Part shown: positions 8,037-17,467 of the stretch, piece after piece
How positions within the stretch are numbered: the stretch's first letter is position 1
Layout: each line of letters starts with the position of its first letter
Assembly: GCA_900551295.1 (NCBI GenBank)
Contig: URVJ01000012.1
Coordinates: forward strand, 7,786-71,785
Length of the DNA: 64,000 bases
Direction of reading: 5' to 3'
DNA from: an uncultured Eubacteriales bacterium
GTDB taxonomy: Bacteria > Bacillota > Clostridia > Oscillospirales > CAG-382
Made by a program: the position numbers and the translations under genes
Notes under the pieces: model-generated
The model's input: only the letters and a program-made list of their open reading frames with translations
Database searches by the model: none
What the model was told of the DNA's origin: nothing

Positions 8037-8768
8037 TCAGTTCCAGCCGCCGTCAACTCCGAGAACCTGAGCCGTGATATAAGACGCCTTTTCCGAAGCA
8101 AAAAACAGTATTGCCTGAGCGACCTCTTCCGGCTTTCCCGCACGGTTCATGGGTATTTCGTCTATGACAGATGCGCGTTCGTTCTCATCGAGATGGCAAT
8201 TCATTCTGGTATCTATAAACCCCGGACAAACGCAGTTTACGGTAATACCCGACAGTGCAAGTTCCTTTGCAAGAGCCTTTGTAAAGCCGACAAGCGCGGA
8301 CTTTGACGCCGAATAGTGAACCTCGCAGCTTGCTCCGCGTATTCCCCACACCGAAGAAACGTTTATTATCCTGCCGAACTTATTATGCACCATATATCCG
8401 CACGCGGCATTTGAACAGAGATACGCCGATTTTACGTTTACGTCAAAGGTTCTGTCCCATTCCTCTTCCGTCACGTCGCACAGCATTTTTATGCTTGAAA
8501 CGCCTGCGTTATTTACAAGCACGTCAACTCCGCCGAGATCCTTTGCGATACGCGAAAACATATTTTCGACCTGCGCTTTATCCGAAACGTCGGCTTTATA
8601 ACAAAAAGCCTTTACGCCGTATGTTTCAAGCTCGCGGCAAAGTTCTTTTGCGCTTTTTTCGTCATTAAGGTAATTTACCGCGATGTTATATCCGTCCTTT
8701 GCGAAAGCTCTTGCCGTTTCTTTGCCTATTCCGTTGGAAGAACCTGTAACAAGCACGCACTTTTTCAT
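8037..8768 (-). CDS. SDR family NAD(P)-dependent oxidoreductase (FabG-like)
   Basis: The 243-aa classical short-chain dehydrogenase has the cofactor loop VTGSSNGIGKETA at the N-terminus, NNAGVSS, and the catalytic Ser (NVSSVWGIRG) and YSASKSALVGFTKAL (YxxxK). The C-terminus ENERASVIDEIPMNRAGKPE and AQVLGVDGGWN match 3-oxoacyl-ACP-reductase-like members. It is not in a fatty-acid operon, so the substrate is open. The ATG at 8768 is chosen because TGGAG precedes it; an in-frame GTG at 8777 overlaps that site. It overlaps the end of tatD closely, suggesting coupling. Confidence 0.88.
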   Translation of the reverse strand: MKKCVLVTGSSNGIGKETARAFAKDGYNIAVNYLNDEKSAKELCRELETYGVKAFCYKADVSDKAQVENMFSRIAKDLGGVDVLVNNAGVSSIKMLCDVTEEEWDRTFDVNVKSAYLCSNAACGYMVHNKFGRIINVSSVWGIRGASCEVHYSASKSALVGFTKALAKELALSGITVNCVCPGFIDTRMNCHLDENERASVIDEIPMNRAGKPEEVAQAILFFASEKASYITAQVLGVDGGWN

Positions 8769-8773
8769 AAACT

Positions 8774-9559
8774 TCACTCCAGACCGTAAAACGCGTTTGC
8801 ATTATCAAATGTAAGCTTGCAGAATTCCTCTTTTGAAATTCCCAAAAGCTGTGCGCATTTTTCCGCCGTATATTCTATATAATCCGATCTGTTTGTCTGT
8901 CCCCTGAACGGCACGGGCGTAAGATACGGGCAGTCGGTCTCAACGAGAATATGGTTCAGCGCGTCTGGGTGCACCTCGCGCAGTCTTTCGACGATCTCTA
9001 CCGTCTTTCTTGCGTTTTTGAACGTAACAACGCCGTTTACCGAGATATAATATCCCATTTTCATGACCTGCTTTGCCATTTCAAAACTGCCCGAAAAGCT
9101 ATGCACAACGCCGGTTACGTCTGGAAATTCAGACATTATATCAAGCGTGTCGCCGTGCGCGTCCCTGTCGTGTATTATAACCCTTGCGCCGAGTTTTTTT
9201 GCAAGGTTCATCTGTTCGCGAAAACACTTTATCTGCGCGTCCTTTTCCTCTGCGCCGTAATAGTAATCGAGTCCTATCTCGCCGATTGCAACGGTCTTTG
9301 GCTTTTTATAAAGCTGTTCGACAATATCCAGCCAATCGGGATTTTTCATATCGTTTACTGCGTCCGACGGGTGAACTCCGCTTGCGGCGTAAACAAAATC
9401 ATACTTTTCGGACAGAGCGACGCTCGAAAAGCTTGTTTTCAGGCTTGAGGCGACGTTTGTTATACGTCCGACGCCGTTTTTATGAACCTCGGACAAAATT
9501 TCGTCGCGTATTCCGTCAAAGCGTTCGTCGTCATAGTGCGCGTGAGAGTCGAAGATCAT
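8774..9559 (-). CDS. tatD: TatD family metal-dependent hydrolase
   Basis: The 261-aa TIM-barrel amidohydrolase carries all TatD metal-site motifs: DSHAHYDD near the N-terminus (HxH), GEIGLDYYYG, IIHDRDAHGD, VVHSFSGS and VETDCPYLTPVP. Members are 3'-5' DNA exonucleases/DNases acting in the cytoplasm. It overlaps the 3' end of metG by four bases (ATGA). The metG-tatD pairing is common in Bacillota (yabD next to metS in Bacillus). Confidence 0.93.
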   Translation of the reverse strand: MIFDSHAHYDDERFDGIRDEILSEVHKNGVGRITNVASSLKTSFSSVALSEKYDFVYAASGVHPSDAVNDMKNPDWLDIVEQLYKKPKTVAIGEIGLDYYYGAEEKDAQIKCFREQMNLAKKLGARVIIHDRDAHGDTLDIMSEFPDVTGVVHSFSGSFEMAKQVMKMGYYISVNGVVTFKNARKTVEIVERLREVHPDALNHILVETDCPYLTPVPFRGQTNRSDYIEYTAEKCAQLLGISKEEFCKLTFDNANAFYGLE

Positions 9560-11550
9560 CTTACCTCGCTGCCTTCTTTAACAGCGTCATCAAGAAATAC
9601 AACGTCTATCTTATCGTCCGAGCCTGCGGCGAGTATCATGCCGTTGCTCTCCACTCCGCGGAGCTTTACGGGCTTTAAGTTGGAAACTACTATTACTTTT
9701 TTGCCTATAAGCTGTTCGGGCGTATAGAATTTTGCAATGCCCGAAACGACCTGTCTGCGGTTTTCGCTGCCATCGTCAAGCACGAGCTTTAAAAGCTTGT
9801 CGGATTTAGGCACAGGCTCACATTCAAGCACCTTTGCGGCAATAAGCTTTACCTTTGCAAAGTCATCTATTGTGATTTCAGATACTTCTTTTTCGCTTTC
9901 GCCCTTTTTATCGGATTTTGCGCTTTGCTTTTCAAGCTTTGCAGCCTCTTTTTCGGCTTTCTTTCTGTCCTCTTCAAGACGTGCGAAAAATTCCTTTTCG
10001 TCAATTCTCATAAACAGAGGCGAAGGCGCAGGATTTACCTTAAAATCATCTCCGTAATCAAAGCCGAACTTTTCGGCGTCGCTCCAGTTCTCGATTTTAA
10101 GCTGAAGCTTGTTTTCGGGCGAGCAGATCTGCGTCATTATCTTTTCCGCCGAGTCCGGAATTAGCGGATACAGCATTACTGCGCATATTCTTATACCCTC
10201 TATGAGATTATACATAACCGTCTTTAATCTCGGATATCTGCTCTCGTCCTTGCCGAGAACCCACGGCGCGGTTTCATCGACATATTTGTTAAGGCGTCTG
10301 AGAACCGCCATAATCTCGTCCGCAGCGTCAGCCATATGCAGCGTTTCGATACATTCGGTAACTTTTTTGAATCCGTTTTCGACTGCGGAAATCAGGTCTT
10401 TGTCGATATCCTCTTTTTCATCGGGAGCATATACAACGCCGCCGAAATATTTGTTCGCCATTGCGGCGGTTCTGTTTACAAGGTTTCCGAGAGTGTTTAC
10501 AAGGTCGGAATTATACTTTGCGACAAGCATTTCGTATGTTATGCTGCCGTCGTTGAGATAAGGCATTTCGGAAAGCACGTAGTATCTTACGGCGTCAGTG
10601 CCCATAAGGTCCGCAAGATAGTCGGCGTACATTACGTTTCCGCGCGATTTGCTCATCTTATCCATGCCCGAAAGCAGCCACGGGTGACCGAATATCTGTT
10701 TCGGCAGCGGTTCTCCGAGAGCCATAAGTATACAGGGCCAGTAAATTGTGTGGAATCTTAAAATATCCTTGCCGATTATCTGAAGATCCGCGGGCCAGTA
10801 CTTTTTATAAAGCTCGCCCTTTTCGTCAACGTCGTATCCGAGAGCAGTGATATAGTTTGAAAGCGCGTCTATCCAGACATATATTACGTTGCCGGGATCG
10901 AATTCTATCGGAACTCCCCACTTAAATGTGGAGCGCGAAACGCACAGATCCTGTACGCCGGGCTTTATGAAGTTATTTATCATTTCCTTTTTGCGCGCTT
11001 CGGGAACAATAAAATCGGGGTGGGATTCTATATAATCTTCGAGAGGCTTCTGATATTTTGAAAGTTTTAAAAAATATGCAGCCTCTTTTGCGCGCGTTAC
11101 GGGTCTGCCGCAATCAGGGCACTTGCCGTCCGACGCCTGAGTATCCGTCCAGAACGACTCGCAGGGTGTGCAGTACCAGCCCTCATATTCGCCCTTGTAT
11201 ATATCGCCGTTGTCATAGAGCTTTTTGAATATGTGCTGAACCGCCTTTACGTGATAGCCGTCGGTCGTGCGGATAAATTTATCGTAGCTTATGTTCATCT
11301 TTTTCCAGATGTTTTTCATCTCGCCGGTAATTCCATCAACGTATTGCTGCGGCTGTATGCCCTTTTCGGCTGCGGCGTTCTCTATCTTCTGTCCGTGCTC
11401 GTCGGCGCCCGTAAGCATATAGACGTCATAACCGCACATTCTCTTATATCTCGCCACGCAGTCGGTCAGAATAAGCTCATAGGTGTTTCCTATATGCGGC
11501 TTACTCGACGTATACGGTATTGCGGTAGTCAAATAATACTTTTGTTTCAT
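9556..11550 (-). CDS. metG: Methionyl-tRNA synthetase
   Basis: The 664-aa class I synthetase charges tRNA-Met. The HIGH motif is HIGN (residues 19-22). The zinc knuckle has Cys127, Cys130, Cys144 and Cys147. KMSKS is at 298-302 and the anticodon-binding helical domain follows. A charged linker leads to a C-terminal EMAP/Arc1p-like tRNA-binding domain from about residue 565, starting VSEITIDDFAKVKLIAAKV. Length equals the Bacillus MetS type. AAAGGA lies upstream of the ATG. It sits 32 bp downstream of the DUF975-like gene, with no T-box leader between them, and overlaps tatD. Confidence 0.97.
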   Translation of the reverse strand: MKQKYYLTTAIPYTSSKPHIGNTYELILTDCVARYKRMCGYDVYMLTGADEHGQKIENAAAEKGIQPQQYVDGITGEMKNIWKKMNISYDKFIRTTDGYHVKAVQHIFKKLYDNGDIYKGEYEGWYCTPCESFWTDTQASDGKCPDCGRPVTRAKEAAYFLKLSKYQKPLEDYIESHPDFIVPEARKKEMINNFIKPGVQDLCVSRSTFKWGVPIEFDPGNVIYVWIDALSNYITALGYDVDEKGELYKKYWPADLQIIGKDILRFHTIYWPCILMALGEPLPKQIFGHPWLLSGMDKMSKSRGNVMYADYLADLMGTDAVRYYVLSEMPYLNDGSITYEMLVAKYNSDLVNTLGNLVNRTAAMANKYFGGVVYAPDEKEDIDKDLISAVENGFKKVTECIETLHMADAADEIMAVLRRLNKYVDETAPWVLGKDESRYPRLKTVMYNLIEGIRICAVMLYPLIPDSAEKIMTQICSPENKLQLKIENWSDAEKFGFDYGDDFKVNPAPSPLFMRIDEKEFFARLEEDRKKAEKEAAKLEKQSAKSDKKGESEKEVSEITIDDFAKVKLIAAKVLECEPVPKSDKLLKLVLDDGSENRRQVVSGIAKFYTPEQLIGKKVIVVSNLKPVKLRGVESNGMILAAGSDDKIDVVFLDDAVKEGSEVR

Positions 11551-11582
11551 GTTTATATTTGTCCTTTCTGAAAAAGAGTGTT

Positions 11583-12596
11583 TTACTGATTAACGGCGCC
11601 GTTATCGGGATTTTGCGGATTCCTGTTTTCTTTGTCCGCGTCTGTTTGGTCTGTGCCGTCGGAAATCCGACCGTCATGTTCTTCTCCGCCGTCATTTTCC
11701 GTAACATATCCGTAGGCACGGTCTGATTCTTCGGTCGCGTCGGCACAGTTTGTCTTTGGCGCGTATTCATACGCATTTTCAAACATTGTGCAATACAGCC
11801 TGTCCGTGCTTTCATCGCCGAACGCGTTCTCGTAGAGATATTCCGACATATACACAAGCGTCAGCAAAAAGTAAGGCAGAGTATATGCCACAAGCAGAAA
11901 TCCGAGCGTAAAAAGCGACAGCACAAAAAGCGGCACAAAGCTCAAAGCGCATAAAAGTATCTCGCCACGGTTTGTTCTGCACGCGCTCTTTGCCATGAGA
12001 AAGCAGGCAGGTATATCGTCGCTGTCAAGCCTTACGGCATAATACATTCCGACAACGTTATCGGCATTTGCCGCCATTCCGAGAAGTACGGAAATTACAA
12101 GCAGTATGTTAAGTCCGAGATTGCTTACGTCAATGCCGTACATATCATATCCGTAAAGTGAGGAGTCGTAAAAGTAATTGCGGTAAACTCCGAGTGCGAT
12201 AGCCGGGAGAAATCCCGGTATGCAGCGCAGAACAAAGCAGATAAATATCCTGTATGCGCGCGAAATTCCGAAATCGCTGCCGAACGGCGCAAATACGTCG
12301 CTTACATCGCATTTTTTCTTTTTTACCGCCTTGTATTCAAAATAAAACATTCCGACAATGAGCGGAACCGTTACAAACAGCGACAGAAATGTATAAAACG
12401 CAGGAAAAATATAGATATAATCGGAATTTATTCCGATATTCGACAAAATGTCGTAAAGAGAATATCCGAACCCGGTAAGCCCGGAAAACAAAGCCGTGAT
12501 TATCAGAAACGCAAGCGTCTGGGTAACCCAGTCAGAAAGCAGCTTTCTGCGCGCGGCGCTTTTAAAGTATTGTCTTTGTGTGCGTGTAATGTTCAT
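11583..12596 (-). CDS. DUF975-like integral membrane protein
   Basis: The product is 337 aa from the ATG at 12596. It has about six hydrophobic segments and the DUF975 pattern: an N-terminal cytoplasmic RTQRQYFKSAARRKLLSDW, then membrane helices, GMYYAVRLDSDDIPACFLMAKSA in the middle, and an acidic, Asp/Glu-rich tail of about 50 residues. No enzymatic function is known for the family. The start is uncertain: a GGAGG lies about 25 bases upstream of this ATG, and an in-frame GTG at 12626 overlaps it. It lies between nagA and metG, all minus strand. Confidence 0.7.
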   Translation of the reverse strand: MNITRTQRQYFKSAARRKLLSDWVTQTLAFLIITALFSGLTGFGYSLYDILSNIGINSDYIYIFPAFYTFLSLFVTVPLIVGMFYFEYKAVKKKKCDVSDVFAPFGSDFGISRAYRIFICFVLRCIPGFLPAIALGVYRNYFYDSSLYGYDMYGIDVSNLGLNILLVISVLLGMAANADNVVGMYYAVRLDSDDIPACFLMAKSACRTNRGEILLCALSFVPLFVLSLFTLGFLLVAYTLPYFLLTLVYMSEYLYENAFGDESTDRLYCTMFENAYEYAPKTNCADATEESDRAYGYVTENDGGEEHDGRISDGTDQTDADKENRNPQNPDNGAVNQ

Positions 12597-12704
12597 TATC
12601 TGTCTGCCGTGGAATTTACGGCGCACCTCCGTCTGATTTTTTCTGCATACGGTTATTATTTGCAGAAAAAGAGGTTTTGTTTCACTGACGTTTAATTTTT
12701 ATCC

Positions 12705-13850
12705 TTAAAGCACTATCTTTCCGCCGCAGACGGTATGCAGCAGCTTTCCGTCCCTTGAAAACAGTGCAAAATCGGCACGTTTGCCTTGTTCTATGCTTCC
12801 GCAGACGTCATATATTCCGACTGCCTTTGCAGGATTTGCGCTTGCGCACTTTACAGCCTCGTCAAGCGTCACTCCGCAGAAATGCGCGTAATTCAAAACG
12901 CCGTCGCAGAGTTTTAATGAACTTCCGGCAAGCACTCCAGAATCTACGGTAACAATTTTACCGTCCTTTACGCAGACGTCCTCTCCCGCGCTCTTTAATA
13001 CTCCGTCGCGCTCGTCGCAGCCGGCAAGTATTATGGAATCGGTTATGAGAACCGCTTTGTCCTGTCCCTTTGCTTTTGAAAACAGCTTTACGGCAGTCGG
13101 GTGAACGTGAAGTCCGTCGCAGATTATCTCGGCAAAAACGTCCTCGGCAAGAGCCGCTCCGAGAAGTCCCGGATTTCTGTGATGCAGCTGATTCATCGCG
13201 TTGAACGTGTGGGTTACGCAGTCTGCGCCGAGATTTATGGCTTTAAGCGAGATATCGGTATCTGCTGCGGAATGTCCGAGAGTTATCATAACTCCGAGCT
13301 TTTTACATTCCTTTATGAAATCAAGCGCGCCCGGAAGTTCGGGTGCAAGAGTCATTCTTATTTTAAGTCCGTTTGCGCACTCTATGATTTTTTTCACAAG
13401 CCCTATGTCGGGAAGTTTAAGCAGCGCCTCGTTGTGAGCGCCTCTTTTTTCGTGCGACAGAAACGGTCCCTCTATGTGTATGCCGTCGTAGTGTACCTTT
13501 GTCACAAGCTTTGAGGCGGCGGCAATGTTCTTTACGGCGGTAAGTATATTTTCTTCGGTTTCGGTCGTGGTTGTGGGAAATACGCTGGTTACTCCGCAGG
13601 AGCTGTACCAATTTTCAAGCTTTACGGCGTCGTCCGTGCTGCACTGAGTAAAATCTATTTTTTTCGCCCCGTGCGTGTGTATGTCGCAGAGTCCGGGATA
13701 AAGCACTCCCGAAAGTCCGTCGAGAACAATGTCGGCGCTTTTTTCGCATTCGCCGTACCCGACTTCCGTTATCTTTTCGTTTTCTATACACACATATCCG
13801 CCGCACTCGTTCTCTTCACAGCCGAACGCGACGTTTTTTATAAGTATCAT
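12705..13850 (-). CDS. nagA: N-acetylglucosamine-6-phosphate deacetylase
   Basis: The 381-aa amidohydrolase-superfamily enzyme removes acetate from GlcNAc-6-P, the first committed step of amino-sugar use and wall recycling. Motifs are GLCDIHTHGAKK (metal HxH), IHIEGPFLS (metal Glu), VMITLGHSAADTDISLKAI, VTHTFNAMNQLHHRNPG, CDGLHVHP and VLITDSI with the catalytic Asp. Length is normal. GGAGGT lies 8 bases before the ATG. No nagB is seen nearby. The upstream region is a 108-bp tandem repeat. Confidence 0.95.
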   Translation of the reverse strand: MILIKNVAFGCEENECGGYVCIENEKITEVGYGECEKSADIVLDGLSGVLYPGLCDIHTHGAKKIDFTQCSTDDAVKLENWYSSCGVTSVFPTTTTETEENILTAVKNIAAASKLVTKVHYDGIHIEGPFLSHEKRGAHNEALLKLPDIGLVKKIIECANGLKIRMTLAPELPGALDFIKECKKLGVMITLGHSAADTDISLKAINLGADCVTHTFNAMNQLHHRNPGLLGAALAEDVFAEIICDGLHVHPTAVKLFSKAKGQDKAVLITDSIILAGCDERDGVLKSAGEDVCVKDGKIVTVDSGVLAGSSLKLCDGVLNYAHFCGVTLDEAVKCASANPAKAVGIYDVCGSIEQGKRADFALFSRDGKLLHTVCGGKIVL

Positions 13851-14139
13851 GCAAATGTACCTCCGTACAAGATGTTTGCCGGATATTTGATAATTTTAGC
13901 TGCTTTCTTTCGCAGATTTATGTTATCACAAAACAGCAAATTTGAAATCAAATAAGCTTTTTATCTAACCTTTAAGTTCCGCCGCGAAGTTAGTAAAAGT
14001 TCTTTGGTTACTTTCTTTCGCAAATTTACATTATCCCAAAGCGGCAAGGCTGAAACCAAATAAGCTTTTTATCTAACCTTTAAGTTCCGCCGCGAAGCAA
14101 GTAAAAGTTCTTTGGTTACTTTCTTTCAAGAAAGTAACT
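13851..14139. repeat. 108-bp tandem repeat (two copies plus start of a third) between pth and nagA
   Basis: CTTTCTTTCG begins at 13903 and again at 14011, and CTTTCTTTCA at 14119, an exact 108-bp period. The two full units share long identical blocks, including AATAAGCTTTTTATCTAACC, TTTAAGTTCCGCCGCGAAG and AGTAAAAGTTCTTTGGTTA, and differ mainly in the first 40 bases. The third start continues into a perfect dyad, GTTACTTTCTT-TC-AAGAAAGTAAC, at about 14116-14139. That sequence runs into the last codons and stop of pth. No open reading frame with a ribosome site was found in it. Confidence 0.85.
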
Positions 14140-14778
14140 TCAAGAAAGTGAACCATTGTATAGGTTCATAGCGTCGGCAATTTTTCCGGAAGAAATAAGT
14201 TCGGACGCGGATAAAACCTTGTCAAACTCGGTAAAAAGAGTTTTCTGTTCGGCGTCGGTAAATTTTGAGAGCACCCAGTCGGCAAGATCCATGTCGGCAT
14301 AAGGCTTTGCGCCGACTCCGACCTTTATGCGCGGAAATGCGTCGCTGCCGAGATGCGAAATTATGGACTTTATGCCGTTGTGACCGCCGTCGCTGCCCTT
14401 TTTGCGTATCCGCAGCCTTCCTACGTCAAGGGATATGTCGTCGTAAATAACCGTAATGTTTTCCGGAGGTATCTTGTAGAAATTCGCAGCCTCGGCGACA
14501 GCCTCTCCCGAATTGTTCATAAAAGTCTGCGGAAGCATGAGCAGGGTTCTCTTTCCGCCCGACATGCACTCTCCGACAAGCGCTTTGAACTTTACGCGGT
14601 CGATTTTTGCGTTCTTTTTCTGTGAAATATAATCAAGCGAAAGAAATCCCGCATTGTGGCGCGTAAGCCTGTATTTGTCACCGGGATTGCCGAGTCCTAC
14701 TATCATATGCGTTACCGGAACTCCGGCACCGCTTGATTCTTTCTGCTCTATCTGCTTAAAAAGCGAAAATATATCCAT
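14140..14778 (-). CDS. pth: Peptidyl-tRNA hydrolase
   Basis: The 212-aa enzyme releases tRNA from stalled peptidyl-tRNA. It contains IVGLGNPGDKYRLTRHNAGF, which holds the catalytic His and substrate Asn, then LMLPQTFMNNSGEAV, the catalytic Asp in VIYDDISLDVGRLRIR, and GSDGGHNGIKSI. An extra N-terminal segment of about 24 residues (MDIFSLFKQIEQKESSG) precedes the core. TTGGAG lies upstream of the start. The last codons (GSLS) and stop lie within the dyad of the neighbouring tandem repeat, so the C-terminus may have been altered by repeat insertion. Confidence 0.95.
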   Translation of the reverse strand: MDIFSLFKQIEQKESSGAGVPVTHMIVGLGNPGDKYRLTRHNAGFLSLDYISQKKNAKIDRVKFKALVGECMSGGKRTLLMLPQTFMNNSGEAVAEAANFYKIPPENITVIYDDISLDVGRLRIRKKGSDGGHNGIKSIISHLGSDAFPRIKVGVGAKPYADMDLADWVLSKFTDAEQKTLFTEFDKVLSASELISSGKIADAMNLYNGSLS

Positions 14779-14820
14779 GTTTTATAAAACTCCAAGGGTT
14801 ATATGCATTTTTTTGTGCTG

Positions 14821-15273
14821 TCACAAGCTTTGATTTATACCGAAAGCCGCCGAAAAAAGCTGCTTTATGCGCTCATTCTGTCCCGAAACGTAAAGATAAC
14901 CGAACAGCGCCTCAAGTCCCGTCGCTCTGCGGTACTGTATTATATCGCCGTGATTTGGCGAAAAGTGCGTTTTTGCATTTCTGCCGCGCTTGAAAACCGC
15001 AGTTTCCTTTTCCGAAAGCAAAGGCAGTATGCGTTCGGCAGCGTCGCTCTGAGCCTCGCACGTTACATACGCCTTAGACGCCCTTACAAGTCCTCCCGGC
15101 TTTACTTCTCCGCTCATATGAAGCACCGCGTCGCGCGCAAGCAGTTCCATGCAGGCGTCGCCTATATATGCAAGCGTCAATACTCCGTAGCTGTCGGGAT
15201 TCTTGTCCGCGCCGAACAGCAAAAGCCCGCCGTTCAAAGCGCCGCCATCAAGGCTTTCGGTATTTTTGTCCAT
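14821..15273 (-). CDS. mrnC: Mini-ribonuclease 3 (MrnC)
   Basis: The 150-aa protein is an RNase III catalytic domain without a dsRNA-binding domain. LAYIGDACMELLARD (catalytic Asp and Glu environment) and YRRATGLEALFGYLYVSGQ are the MrnC hallmarks. The enzyme matures 23S rRNA ends in Bacillus. The ATG at 15273 starts five bases after the cysS stop; an upstream GTG at 15285 would overlap cysS. The order cysE-cysS-mrnC is typical of Bacillota. Confidence 0.92.
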   Translation of the reverse strand: MDKNTESLDGGALNGGLLLFGADKNPDSYGVLTLAYIGDACMELLARDAVLHMSGEVKPGGLVRASKAYVTCEAQSDAAERILPLLSEKETAVFKRGRNAKTHFSPNHGDIIQYRRATGLEALFGYLYVSGQNERIKQLFSAAFGINQSL

Positions 15274-15277
15274 GTTC

Positions 15278-16726
15278 TTACACACGTTTCCACTTAGGAC
15301 CGTTCGGCGTATCCTCTATTACTATTCCGCGCGCTTTAAGCTCGTCTCTTATTCTGTCAGCCTCGGCATAGTTCTTTGCTTTCTTTGCGTCGGTGCGCTT
15401 TGCGACAAGTTCTTCTATTTCCGCGTCGTCGGAATTTCCGGCGCTTTCCTTTTTCTCAAATCCGAACAGCGCAAGCATATCCGTATATATCTCCCACGCC
15501 TTGTCCAGAAATTCAGCGGAAAGATTTTCGTTTGCAAGCGCACGGTTGATGTCGCGCGTAAGCTCAAATACGGCGGCTATTCCGTCGGCTGTGTTGAAAT
15601 CGTTATCGAGCGCGTCGCACATCTGCTTTCTTCTGCCCTCAAAGGTGCAAAGCAGATTTTTTTCCTCGTCGGAAAGAGAACGCAGAACATCGTTTGCCGC
15701 AGCCTTTATTCTGAAACCGAGATTTTCCTCGCAGGTGTGCAGTCTTTCAAGCGATACCTTTGCCTGGTGCATTGCCTCTTCGGAATAGTTTACCGGACTT
15801 CTGTAATGAGCCGATATGATAAAGAAACGTATTGTTTCATATCCGTACTTTGCAGCGGCGTCCCTTACCTTAAAGGATATGCCGGACTTTGACATCTTTA
15901 CGCCGTCGGTAAGTATATATGCGTTATGAAGCCATATTCTCGTAAATGTAGGATCCGTGCAGCCGCAGCAGCTGTTATAGCTTTCTGACTGCGCAATCTC
16001 GTTTTCATGATGCGGAAACGCAAGGTCTTCTCCGCCTGCGTGTATATCTATATTCGCACCGAGATATTTTCTCGACATTGCCGAGCATTCTATATGCCAG
16101 CCCGGTCTGCCCTTTCCCCATGGCGATTCCCAGTACGGCTCTCCCGGCTTCGCGGCCTTCCATACGGCAAAGTCAAGCGGATCTTCCTTTATATCCGAAA
16201 CGTCTATTCTAGCGCCGCTTTCAAGGTCGTCTATATTCTTATGCGACAGCTTTCCGTAGCCCTTGAATTTGCGCGTTCTGAAATATACGTCCTTGTCCTC
16301 GCTTATTCCGTCGGGACTTACGGCATACGCATATCCGCCCTCTTCGAGTTTCTTTACCATTTCGATAATTTCGGGAATATTCTCGGTGGCTCTCGGATGG
16401 TGCGTCGCCTTTTTTATTCCAAGACCTTCCGCGTCGGTGAAATATTCCTTTATATATTTTTCCGCAACCTCTTTTACGGTCGTGCCCTCTGCGTTTGCTT
16501 TCTTTATAAGCTTATCGTCGATATCGGTAAAGTTCTGGGTGAAGTTTACCTTATATCCTCTGTATTCAAGGTATCTGCGCAAAAAATCAAAAATTACAAA
16601 ACATCTTGCGTTTCCGACATGGAAAAAGTCATACACCGTCGGGCCGCAGGTATACATCTTTACGGTATCTCCGTCGAGAGGCTTGAGCTCCTCAAGCTGT
16701 TTTGTCATGGAATTATAGAGTTTCAT
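15278..16726 (-). CDS. cysS: Cysteinyl-tRNA synthetase
   Basis: The 482-aa class I synthetase has YTCGPTVYDFFHVGNARCF near the N-terminus (zinc Cys and the HIGH-like HVGN). Further zinc ligands appear in HIECSAMSRKYLG and GEDLAFPHHENE. KMSKSG lies at about residue 280 and a DALR-like helical domain follows. It ends NGPKWKRV. AAAGGA lies before the ATG. It sits between cysE and mrnC with short gaps, so one transcript is likely. Confidence 0.97.
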   Translation of the reverse strand: MKLYNSMTKQLEELKPLDGDTVKMYTCGPTVYDFFHVGNARCFVIFDFLRRYLEYRGYKVNFTQNFTDIDDKLIKKANAEGTTVKEVAEKYIKEYFTDAEGLGIKKATHHPRATENIPEIIEMVKKLEEGGYAYAVSPDGISEDKDVYFRTRKFKGYGKLSHKNIDDLESGARIDVSDIKEDPLDFAVWKAAKPGEPYWESPWGKGRPGWHIECSAMSRKYLGANIDIHAGGEDLAFPHHENEIAQSESYNSCCGCTDPTFTRIWLHNAYILTDGVKMSKSGISFKVRDAAAKYGYETIRFFIISAHYRSPVNYSEEAMHQAKVSLERLHTCEENLGFRIKAAANDVLRSLSDEEKNLLCTFEGRRKQMCDALDNDFNTADGIAAVFELTRDINRALANENLSAEFLDKAWEIYTDMLALFGFEKKESAGNSDDAEIEELVAKRTDAKKAKNYAEADRIRDELKARGIVIEDTPNGPKWKRV

Positions 16727-16772
16727 GCTGTTTTATCCTTTCAGCCGTTAAAAATTTACGGCTTTTGATTAT

Positions 16773-17441
16773 TTATTCTTCCGTTTTGCCTTTGCCGCCT
16801 GTTTTTGCTTCTTCAAGCTGTTTTTCAAGGTTATCTATACGGCGGTAAAGCTTGCAAAGCTCCTGCGATACGGGATCGGGTATATGGATCTGGTCAAGGT
16901 CGTTGCAGACTGTCCTTTTCTTGGCGTCACCGGTATATATTATCCTTGCCGGGACACCGACTGCCGTTGCGTTTTCGGGTACCGTATCGAGTACGACGGC
17001 GCCTGCCGCGATCTTTGCGTTATCGCCGACGGTGAAAGGCCCGAGTACCTTTGCCCCCGAACCTACCATTACGTTATTGCCTATTGTCGGGTGGCGCTTT
17101 CCCGTATGCTTTCCGGTACCGCCGAGTGTTACGCCCTGATATATGGTGCAGTTATCCCCGACAACAGCCGTTTCGCCTATTACAACGCCCATTCCGTGGT
17201 CAATAAGCAAACCCTTGCCTATTGTAGCGCCGGGATGTATTTCAATTCCTGTCTTATGGCGTGCGTGCTGAGATACCCAGCGCGCTATGAATTTCATATC
17301 ATGTTTAAAAAACCAATGCGCGATTCTGTGATATATTACGGCGTGAAGTCCGGAATAGAGAAAGAACACCTCGGCGCCGTTTCTCGCAGCCGGATCTCTG
17401 TCGCGTATGGCTTTTATATCATATCTGAGATTATCAAACAA
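16773..17441 (-). CDS. cysE: Serine O-acetyltransferase
   Basis: The 222-aa enzyme makes O-acetylserine, the precursor of cysteine. After an N-terminal helical part (RYDIKAIRDRDPA), a left-handed beta-helix of hexapeptide repeats holds IEIHPGATIGKGLLIDHGMG, GVTLGGTGKHTGKRHPTIGN and GSGAKVLGPFTVGDNAKIAA. It is of the short EpsC-like kind seen in Bacillota. The start is a TTG at 17441 with GGGAG nine bases upstream. It lies 26 bp after pgsA and just ahead of cysS. Confidence 0.94.
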   Translation of the reverse strand: MFDNLRYDIKAIRDRDPAARNGAEVFFLYSGLHAVIYHRIAHWFFKHDMKFIARWVSQHARHKTGIEIHPGATIGKGLLIDHGMGVVIGETAVVGDNCTIYQGVTLGGTGKHTGKRHPTIGNNVMVGSGAKVLGPFTVGDNAKIAAGAVVLDTVPENATAVGVPARIIYTGDAKKRTVCNDLDQIHIPDPVSQELCKLYRRIDNLEKQLEEAKTGGKGKTEE

Positions 17442-17467
17442 AATGCATTTCTCCCAAAAGTTAATTT

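Noticed and set aside
16727..17467. T-box leader for the cysteine genes
   Set aside because: The gaps between pgsA, cysE and cysS are only a few dozen bases and hold no T-box sequence.
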